From Rallus limicola (taxonomy: Eukaryota > Chordata > Aves > Gruiformes > Rallidae), in NCBI GenBank assembly GCA_022605955.1, contig JAKCOZ010000003.1, positions 41,442,761 to 41,506,760 on the forward strand: a stretch of DNA of 64,000 nt, in the 5' to 3' direction. The notes below the pieces were generated by a model, which saw only the letters and a list, made by a program, of their open reading frames with translations, ran no database searches and was not told the DNA's origin. A program made the position numbers and the translations under genes. This document shows, piece by piece, positions 55,561 to 64,000 of the stretch (its first letter is position 1; each line of letters begins with the position of its first letter).

Positions 55561-57661
55561 TCATATCAGGGATTAATGACTTGCATCAACAGGAAGGACT
55601 GTAAGGATTATCCCTCTCCTCAAATGATCACTTGGGACCCCCATTCCCCACCAACTCACTTCCAGAGCACTCTGCAACTCAACACTGAGCCTGTGCAAGA
55701 AACGCTAGGTCTCCCTGAAGGGTGGGGCCAGGGAGCATCAAAGATGCAGATCTGGGACATCTGGCACGTGCTCACCATCCAAGAGCTACACCTTTATGAT
55801 CTACGCTGAACCCCTGGGTGGTGATATCTTCTTATTTTTTCTCTCTCTCTTTCTCTCTCTCAATCTCTCAACTTCTAACCTTATTCTCAGCACATAATAG
55901 TAGTATCATTTCTTGTTCTGCTAAATTCTATTAATTGTAATCTGTTGCTCCAATATATAGTGTGCTGTGTTTTATTTGCAGGCTTTGTAATCATACTGGG
56001 TTTTAAGTAAATATGTGCTTTGCTTGGACCTCCTGGGTCAGGATTTGTTACTTCTGAGTACTGCGCAGAGATTTTAGAAACTAATCTCGATGGTGTGGAT
56101 GTTAAAAGACAGCAGCTAAGAAAGGGTTAACACGGGGCAGGTAGAAAAGGTTAACTCTACATGTACCTATCTGATGGGACAGACAGGTTTGAGGAAAGGA
56201 TTGGATCCATCTGCACCGAGACTCCTCTCTGAGAAGGAGTTTAGAAAGCAAGGGGGTTCAGTCTGAACCTCCCTGGTTTGCCCACCTGGTGGGACATGAC
56301 ACATGGTGATCCCCAGAGGTACCATTAAGAACCTTCCAAATGTTCACTGGAACGAGATTTTCATGGTAAATTATTCTATGTAGCTGGTACCATGAGATGT
56401 GACTGCTGTTTGATTATCTCCCATCGGTGCCAAGTATTCCTCTGTGTTTACAAATTTTGTTCAGAGTCCAAGAGATTTTTCCAGTTTCTTGGCCTTTTTT
56501 TTGGTGGTTTTTTTTTTTTTTTTGACTTTTACAGGTCTGTGGCTTTTTTAATCTTTCAACGTGTGAAAGAGATACTGGAAGAGGACAGAAAGTAAGCCAT
56601 ATATGCTCAGGAGGAATGATGGGAGTGTGGAATAACTAACCATGTGAATACTTCTGAAGGCAAGAGTATTTTTTTCTTCAAAGCTATTAACTCATTGTTT
56701 TTCTCCAAAGGTACACATTTGTATGAAAGAAAAAAACACAACACAAACCTTGTGATTAATAGAAGTAAACAAGCAATTTGGTGTTTCCTGGCCTTCCTAG
56801 GTTCAGCCAAGAGAAAATTGTAGGAAAGGAGAATCTGCGACAATTTATCACCTTCCTTGAGATCACACTCTTGTCTGGGTGGATTCAGTCCACAGAGTAC
56901 GGCTTGGTTTGGTTCAATCCCTGAGTGATAACATTATCTTAAAACAGATAGTTCTTGTTTTATTTTTAGTTGAGTAAAAATGTAATTATCCAATGGTTAC
57001 AGTCAACAAACCAATACATGCAACAAATGCAATGAGACTGGTCATTAAGCTGCTCTGTTAGTGTAACTGACCTGAAGAAGCTGCTTTCATTTACAGAGGA
57101 ACTTGCTCCCTAAGCTTAACAACGGTTTATTTTACATCTTCAATTTGTCATTGCAACCTTTTTTATCCTAAAAGTTCTGCAAGAAGTTAACTGTGATCTT
57201 GGGCACAATATCACAGCTAAGTGGCAGGTAAGCAGCTTTCATGAGGAAGGCAACAGTTTGAGGGGAAAGAAGAAATATGTTTAACAGAAATATATTTAAT
57301 ACTGTTACAATCTTTTTCTGTTACACAATGATGTTTGGCTGAAACTACAGCAATATATCATATTTTACCTCAAATTTGCCTCAAGGGAAAAGGAATTAAG
57401 ATTTGTTTACCCACTTACTCCATTTGATTGTTGTTTGAATTGTAAACTTTTAAATTATTTTTGTCTTACAGTTAGACTTAGGCTTACCCCTTGTTTCATC
57501 AGGAATAGTTAATTTTCTTCCTGGCAGCTGGTGTTTTGGATTTAGGATGAGAATAATGTTGATTATACAATAATATTTTAGCTATTGACAAACAGTCAAG
57601 GACTTTTCAGCTTCTCACACTGCCCTATCAGCAGGAAAATGGAGGTACTGGAGAATCTGTA
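55561..57661. other. Intergenic with possible old LTR material
   Basis: A CT-rich microsatellite lies at about 55842-55870. The surrounding sequence (GGGTTAACACGGGGCAGG near 56126, paired GGTTAAC motifs) has the feel of old LTR DNA, but I cannot define ends. Poly-T at about 56509-56523. The 77-codon frame at 55576-55809 is not recognisable. Confidence 0.3.
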
Positions 57662-58036
57662 AGGAGACACAGCCAGGGCAGTAGACCTGAACTGGTCAAA
57701 GGGATATTCCATACCATACAATGTCATGTCCCATATATAACAGTGAGGTGGCACGGGAGGTGAATCAGCTCAGTGTTTTGCAGAGCATTGATTTCAGATG
57801 ATGAGAAACTCTGCCCTTCATCACTTTTTATATTTTTTTTCCTTTTGTTTTCTCCTGTTAAGTTGTCTTTATCTCAACCCACAATCTGGGTTTTTTTTGT
57901 TTGGTTTTTTTTTTGTGGTGTTTTTTTTTTTTTTTTACTTTTTCCATTTTCAATTTCCCCCCATCCCACTGGTAGGGAGCAGTGAGCAAACAGCTGTGTG
58001 ATTTGTTTAGCTGCCTGTCAGGTAAAACCATAACAC
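57662..58036 (+). mobile_element. Avian ERV LTR fragment, relative of 44274-44650
   Basis: Shares GAGACACAGCCAGG, GTCAAAGGGATATTCCATAC and CTTTATCTCAACCCACAA with the earlier copy, and ends CTGCCTGTCAGGTAAAACC followed by ATAACAC, the usual 3' end. The 5' terminus is missing. Contains an expanded T/G tract (about 57891-57936). Confidence 0.68.
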
Positions 58037-58559
58037 TATATTTTAAGGCAAAAAATCAGAATGCAGTCAGAATACTAGAACATTCTGATACATTCAAATA
58101 ATTTGATTTGAAATATTTTTGCAGCACATGTCCTTAAAAGTGGGTAAAGCCTTTACATTTTTAATTTAACAGCAATTCTGGTTTCCACAAGGTGCAGCTG
58201 TGGAAGGTACTTACTCCACAAGGAAAGAAAACAATAACCAGGTTAGACCTTTTAACTAGTTTGGGGGTAAATATATTAAGGGGTACTCCAGTTACATCCA
58301 GCACAGTAACATGTGCAAATCCAGACCACGTTAGTATAGTCAAACACACTTCCCAACTGGAAAATAACCTGGGAGGGGTGTGGGGGTTGCATGTCATAAA
58401 CCAGCAAACTCAGCTTCTTGTAAAAAGTACAAAGCTGAAAAGGAATAATGAACAGTTACCAGGAGTTGTTGCAGCCGCACAGCTGGGTGTAATGTCTACC
58501 TTGTTTCTGTCCATCTATTCAGAGCTGTTCAAGGGGAGGGAACACCAGTGTTTTGGCAC

Positions 58560-59900
58560 ACGGTTTTATGTCCACGCTGAGCTAAAGGGGGCCCGGCCAG
58601 GAGCCGGCTGGGGCAACGTGCGAGTGGGCCGAGCCACGCCACCCGGACCCGGACCCGGGCCCGGACCGAAACACGCTGCCCCGCGCTCCACTTGTTGGGG
58701 TTTGTCACTGTCAGGCTTGCCTAAACCAAGTCCTTCCCGCAACTCCCCGCCGTGCCAGAAGGGTCTCCTAAGGCACGGTACCCAGAACTGGTCTGCGTTC
58801 CCGGGCAGGCGCTGTTCTGCCACCGCAAGCAGCGGGGGCGTTTTAGAGGCTGGAGAGGCGTTTCGGGAGCCGTAGATCCCCAGGACGCTCTGCCCGGGGC
58901 AGCCACCGGGCAGGTTGGCTCCGGTCCCCTCTCCGCTGCCGCCACCTCGCGGCAGCTAAGGGCCGTCAGAAGGGCCCGGGGCGGGAGCCTCCGGCGACTA
59001 CGCGCCATCAGCGCCGCGCTAGAAACCTCCGCCACTCCCGGGCACAGGGAAGTGCCGGCCGTGCCGTGCCCCAAGGTGCCGGAGCCGCTCTCGCCAAAAC
59101 CTGGGCGCTGTCCCGGCGCCGCCAGGCAAGCCGTACGGCCCCCGCGCGCAGCTCGGCCGCCGCGGAAATCCCAACACCCCTCCGGCCCCACCCCCGGATC
59201 CGCCAGAAGACAAGCGCCTCGCGGCCCCGCCCGCTCCCGGGAGATGCCCAATGCGGAAGGCGCTGGCGCCCGGCCCCGCCCACCACAGCGCGGATTGGCT
59301 GCTTGCCACAGGCAGTGGCACTGCCGGCGCTCGGGGCGCGGAGGTGCCGGCGCGCAGGCGTGTGCGGGCGGCGGTGCGGTTCCAGCATGTCGCGGGAGTT
59401 CGAGCTGTGTCCCGGGCGCCGCGTTGGCGGCGAGCAGCCGTGCTTCATCATCGCGGAGATCGGGCAGAACCACCAGGGCGATCTGGACATCGCCAAGCGC
59501 ATGATACGGATGGCCAAGGTGCGTGTGGGGGCGCGTCCCCGGTGGCGGACAGGGAGGCGGTATCGGGGCCGCGCCGGGCCGGTGGGGCTCCGCTGCGGGC
59601 CTGTCTCCCTCGGCGCTTTCTTCTCCTGCGGGCGAGCAGGCAGCTCGCTCGAGTGCCGCAGGCGTGGAGAAAGCAGCCGCGAGGAGACGGCCGCGGTGAG
59701 GGCCGGCAGGGCCGGGGCCTCTTTCCGTAGCCTTCGGGCTGCGCCGCGCAGCCTGAGGCCATCAGACCGCGTTCGCTTTCAGGAAGTGTCCGCGTGTCCG
59801 TCCCTGGCTCGCGGCACACGGGCGTGTGCGTGCACGGCCCCGGGCAGACTGTGTAGTGCCCGAGGGGCCACAGCAGCCCTTGGGCTGTGTCACAAGCTAA
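58560..59900. promoter_or_regulatory. NANS: CpG island and promoter of NANS
   Basis: CG-dense block over the NANS first exon. Upstream of the ATG (59387): GC boxes (CCCCGCCC near 59226 and 59274), an inverted CCAAT box (ATTGG, 59294-59298) and an ETS-like CGGAAG (59254-59259). No TATA box. A CCCGGA-type hexamer repeats at 58642-58667. Long open frames on both strands here are compositional. Confidence 0.8.
59387..59518 (+). CDS. NANS: NANS exon 1
   Basis: ATG to MAK, 44 codons, donor gtgcgt, phase 0. It includes CFIIAEIGQNHQGDLDIAKR. Embedded in the CpG island. Confidence 0.95.
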
Positions 59901-62900
59901 CTGTGAGCACGGGCAGGAGCTACTGAACCCTCTCTGATGAACCCTCAGTTTGTCTTGATTGCATTAGGGTTGTTGTGTTTGGGGGTTATATCGAGTAATC
60001 GTAACGCTGTAGTGGAGGTAACACTAACCTGTCAGCTCTGAGCTGTTGTAACGTTTGGTATTACGTATGTTGGATGTAGGCATGACAGAAAGCTGTATGT
60101 CATCGCTGAATGAGGCTAGTGATTTCAGACCTGCCACTGTGGTCTTAGTACAAAGCAGTGTGGTTGGATTTTCACCTCACCATTTGTGTCACTGCAAACA
60201 ACTTTCAGAGTCGCACTCGGGCTGTACAGAACCCTGTCACTGGTTTTCTTAAGGAATTACCACGACAGCCAAGGTTGGTAAATCACAGAAATCAACTGTT
60301 CGATTAAGTGGCATGCATGGCTAGTGCAAAACTGAACTATAGTTTTAGTTTGATTTATTTCTAGACTGCTACTCCACTGCAGGCATTTTGAAATAAACGG
60401 ACGCATGTGTGTCCTGGTCCTCTGTTACTCAGCGTTCATACCGTTCCTCTGATTGCCGTTGTGATTGCAAACGGGAACATGGATGGCACGGTGCAGTCCT
60501 TGTGTTGTTCACACTTGGGATGAGCACAGTTTCACTTGCTCTTTTACTCAGTGCCCACAGCTTGTTTTGTAGGACTGCGGAGCAGACTGTGCTAAGTTCC
60601 AGAAGAGTGAACTGGAGTACAAATTCAACAAGAAAGCCTTGGAAAGGCCCTATACTTCTAAGCATTCCTGGGGAAAGACCTATGGAGAGCACAAGCGCCA
60701 TTTGGAGTTTAGTCACGATCAATACAGAGAGCTCAAGAAATACGCAGAAGAGATTGGCATTTTCTTCACCGCTTCTGGGATGGATGAGGTATGTAAGCTG
60801 TGCTGGAATAACAGGCAGAGTCCAGCTGTTAGTCTGTTGGTTATTACTTAGGCACAACAGCTCTTACATCAAAATTATATTGAATTCATGTGGACAGTGA
60901 ATTTCTAAATGAGGAAACCATACTTCTGCCAGTTCTCTTGTGTCTCTTCAAGCTGAGTAGTAGATGGTTGAACAGTTTGGAAGACCTGACATATATGATG
61001 GAGGTGTTTATACACAGTTACATCATCTTAGAGACAAGGCTGCAGCTGATCTCTGTAACAGTCAAGTTGTTAAGATCAAGACTGTATTCTGACCACTGTC
61101 TGGTGTTATCTGGTATATTAGCTCAAAGCATTTCAAACTCCCCTCTGTATTTATACAACATTGCTTTCTCAATCCCTATTATTTCCCTCTTTTTTTTTTC
61201 TTTCATTTTCTGCTGTTTATTAGACCCCAGTTGGTGTTTATAAGCACCAGAAATGCTTACCTTACGTAATGCTTACCTTTTACTAACCTCATGGAAAAGA
61301 CTTAGTGTCCTATTGACCAAAGTCTTTGAATTACTGTGCCCTAGCTGAGATAGTACAAGCATCAAATAGCATAAAAAACTCCTCTGTATGTCTGACAGAT
61401 GAGAAGGTGCTTTGCATGTATTGCAGTAGCCTGGTGCCGTGGACTATAAAAGAGTGTGTGTTGTGATGTTTCTTCTGCTGTTATTTTCATGTCTAGAAGA
61501 CCTGCTGAACAACACCTACTTCTTTAAGAAAAGAGTCATTAAATTCAGTAGTTTTGGACTTCGGTATCTGAGATCTTAAAGACCCAGTATTCCTTGGGCT
61601 GGGTGGGAGGCTGGGGGCGGGGGGGGCTCCAACTCTAGGTTCTCTCTTTGTTTCTCAAGATATGCTGTGCACCTTTGTGTGTGGCTGCATCAGCTTATTA
61701 ACAATAGTGATACATGTTTGTGCCTTTTTTTGAACAATAATTGCATTACACAGATCCTAAGATTTCTGGTGGCATTGCTGCAAGACATGGGTTTGGAACT
61801 TTGGGCAAACTTTGTAGAAATTGACGTAATAAGTACTTAAGAATACTTCAACTTCTGTAAATTGACCATGATCCCTGAAATACCATCTGTATCAAAAAGG
61901 TTAAATTGTGTGTTTAACTACATGAGGAAATCAATGAAGTGATATGTGAAGTAAATATAAGGTCTATGAGTAACTCCTTTATCAGTTGCAGTGTGTACCG
62001 GAGACAAAACAGGATCCCCTTGTACCACTCCCTCTAATGTCATTCCTGCTATTTGACATTACTTCCTGTTCCTTGAATCTCTCACTGAAAAGCTGCCAGT
62101 TTTCAAGTGCTGTTTACCTAATGAAGAGCAGCCTTGGATGTGAAGTCTATCTGCCATATTCTTGTGTGATTTCCACAGATTAGATCTGTGGCTCTTTAAT
62201 GTAGTGTATTCGTTGTGTTCATGCAGAATGCATCTTAATGAGTAAAGTTACTAAAGAGACGTTACGCATCGTAGGTACAGGAAATTAAATCTGCATCGTA
62301 ACTATGAGTAAAAAAATAAACTGAAGAAGATTTGATTCTCCTTTAGACATCTGCACCCTTTCTCAGGCACTAAGCAGATCTGACTTAAAGAATGAGGTGA
62401 AGAAATTTAAAAGTGTTTGCAGGTGGTTGATGGGGGAAGAAGTTACATAACTATTTCATTGTCTTCCCTGAATGTGAGTAGAGGCTTTCTTCCCTGCGGT
62501 AGGTTTGATATTTTCTTCCATAAAACTACTAATTTTTAAAAAGACACTTTACTGATGCAACACTGATTTTCACAGAGCCTCCAATAATTCCTGAATTGTC
62601 TTCAATATAGTACACATTTTATAAGGTAGAGTATAATTAACACTTGAGTCAACTTTTATAGTCTTTTCTTTGTCATAGTTTATTTTGGATTTATCTTTTT
62701 GGGCACTTAGTTTTTTCCAGGTGCTTATTCAGTATACTCATACAGTTTTTTTTCAGAATGACAGCTATTCAGGAAAGCTACCTGTAGTTTTAAACACTGG
62801 TTTAGCATTTCTGTCCCAAAGGAAGCATGTGGCAGGAGCACTGTCTGTATGCGTGATGTATATTTCTTCAACAGGTTGCTCACTCTGGTAGTGCCAAAAA

Positions 62901-63833
62901 AACCCAAACCCAACAAAACCCTAAATCAAAAGCAAGAATACTGTGGCCCACAGGTTGATCTGGAAGTTAAGAGGAGCAGTGGCGCTTACCTGTACTAAGC
63001 AACTGTACCTAGAGATGGGTTGGAGACCAAAGAGACTGCCTTGAGACAGGGATCCTAGTCAAAAAACAGTGGAAAGTCTGTTTTTGTAATAGAAGTGTAA
63101 AAGAAGGCATGTCAGTAATACTTCACCAGGAGGGAAGTTGGAAACTGGTATCCTTGGAATATTTCAGGAACAGTGTATTGGGGAAGGGGGGGTGGGTGGA
63201 GGGGTGGTGTTACTACATATATGACCTATTTAATTAAACTTTGGCTTTGCTGTTTTGAAGAGTTGTTTATTTCCCAGCATGTTCCTTATCTTTGATCCAG
63301 CTGAGTCGGTTTGTTGAAATACAGTGATTTCTTTTCCTTGTAGATGGCTGTGGAATTTCTACATGAACTGGATGTTCCATTTTTCAAAGTAGGATCAGGA
63401 GATACAAACAATTTTCCATATTTGGAAAAGACTGCAAAGAAAGGTAAGCATTCTCTTTTTGAGCCATTTTGGTAAATATCACTCTGTCTCAGGAGGTCAG
63501 TTATTAGATTTTTCCTCCAATTCATTTTGGAAAAAAAAAGATTTAAGTACTTTTAGAATAAAATCACACTCAGACTTGGAGGAAAAAAACAGATGTTCAC
63601 TTCCTTTTCTTCTGAATTTAATTTAATCTTGAAGCTTTCTTAGATTTAGGACAAATGTTAATGTTTTCTAATGGCTAGGTCGCCCAATGGTGATTTCCAG
63701 TGGGATGCAGTCCATGAACACAATGAATCAGGTTTATCAGATTGTGAAACCCATCAACCCAAACTTCTGCTTCCTGCAGTGCACCAGCGCATACCCGCTT
63801 CAGCCAGAGGATGTAAACCTACGTGTTATATCG
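59387..63833 (+). CDS. NANS: N-acetylneuraminate-9-phosphate synthase, 5' part (4 exons; continues past window)
   Basis: Cytosolic NeuB-family enzyme condensing ManNAc-6-phosphate with phosphoenolpyruvate to Neu5Ac-9-phosphate. Exons seen: 59387-59518, 60573-60788, 63344-63443 and 63679-63833, together 603 nt (201 codons) with compatible phases 0, 0, 1, 0. The ATG has A at -3. The protein starts MSREFELCPGRRVGG. Visible TIM-barrel motifs: IIAEIGQNHQGDLD, GADCAKFQKSE, YTSKHSWGKTYGEHKRHLEF, GIFFTASGMDE, KVGSGDTNNFPY, PMVISSGMQSM and FLQCTSAYPLQPEDVNLR. The rest of the barrel and the antifreeze-like C-domain lie off the right edge (human protein 359 residues). Divergent from CLTA, about 10.2 kb between start codons. 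Identity is secure. Confidence 0.96.
59519..60572. other. NANS intron 1
   Basis: GC-rich at its 5' end (CpG island shore), AT-rich later. No second gene recognised. Confidence 0.55.
60573..60788 (+). CDS. NANS: NANS exon 2
   Basis: Acceptor gttttgtag, donor gtatgt; 216 nt, phase 0-0. It encodes DCGADCAKFQKSELE to GIFFTASGMDE. Confidence 0.96.
60789..63343. other. NANS intron 2, no gene seen
   Basis: Unique sequence of 2.6 kb with a G-rich stretch at about 61599-61627 and another near 63180-63207. No CR1 or LTR recognised. Confidence 0.55.
63344..63443 (+). CDS. NANS: NANS exon 3
   Basis: Acceptor ccttgtag, donor gtaagc; 100 nt, phase 0 to 1. It encodes MAVEFLHELDVPFFKVGSGD then TNNFPYLEKTAKK. 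Confidence 0.95.
63679..63833 (+). CDS. NANS: NANS exon 4
   Basis: Acceptor atggctag, donor gtcagt; 155 nt. It completes a glycine codon and encodes RPMVISSGMQSMNTMNQVYQ to NLRVIS, ending in phase 0. Confidence 0.93.
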
Positions 63834-64000
63834 GTCAGTGTATAACCCAGAGTGTGCTCTGGATATGGTACTAGAAGAAGGGCAGTGCAGTTTTATTGTG
63901 GTATTATTTCCAGCTCTTAGGCTTGCTGGAATTTGCTTCTGAGAAGTTAGAAGACCTGTTGGATGCCTGTCTATCCATGCAAGCGTTGAAGTAAAAATAC

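Noticed and set aside
55576..55809. 77-codon open frame in the CLTA-NANS interval as a small gene
   Set aside because: No family resemblance, promoter context or splice structure. It sits next to probable old LTR sequence.
44274..58036. A full endogenous retrovirus between the two related LTRs
   Set aside because: The sequence between them is CLTA exon 1 and intergenic DNA without gag, pol or env coding.
58192..59926. Several long overlapping open frames (up to about 286 codons) on both strands around the NANS start
   Set aside because: They lie in a CpG island where stop codons are rare, overlap one another on both strands, and run through the true NANS exon in wrong frames or into its intron.

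Overview
This is vertebrate nuclear DNA, almost certainly from a bird. Genes have GT-AG introns and CpG-island promoters. The interspersed repeats are dominated by CR1 LINEs ending in the ATTCTRTG-type tail, plus avian-style solo LTRs. No prokaryotic, operon or CRISPR-like organisation is present.

Three protein-coding genes are recognised. (1) GNE (+), the bifunctional UDP-GlcNAc 2-epimerase / ManNAc kinase, has eleven coding exons from 1230 to 21638. They join in frame to exactly 722 codons from the internal ATG at 1275. A longer isoform reading in from an exon left of the window is possible. (2) CLTA (-), clathrin light chain A, has seven coding exons from 49125 down to 33620. These include the two small cassette exons (54 and 36 nt) known from neuronal isoforms, giving 245 codons with both and 215 without. 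(3) NANS (+), sialic acid (Neu5Ac-9-phosphate) synthase, starts at 59387. Its first four exons (201 codons) are present and the rest lies beyond the right edge.

Layout: 1-21638 GNE exons and introns; 21639-23400 GNE 3' UTR with candidate poly(A) signals; 23690-28610 a block of mainly antisense CR1 copies with an LTR and a tiny nested LTR; 28610-33366 mostly unique intergenic DNA with one CR1; 33367-49125 CLTA, whose large first intron holds LTRs and a CR1-in-CR1 nest; 48550-49640 the CLTA CpG island; 49640-58550 intergenic DNA with a duplicated segment, CR1 and LTR pieces; 58560-59900 the NANS CpG island; 59387-end NANS.

The striking biological point is the neighbourhood. GNE makes ManNAc-6-phosphate and NANS condenses that same product with phosphoenolpyruvate, so two consecutive steps of sialic-acid synthesis lie within about 40 kb, separated only by CLTA. 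GNE and CLTA converge; CLTA and NANS diverge. Exon boundaries were set by hand from splice consensus, reading phase and remembered family sequence. Repeat boundaries are approximate to about 10-30 bases.
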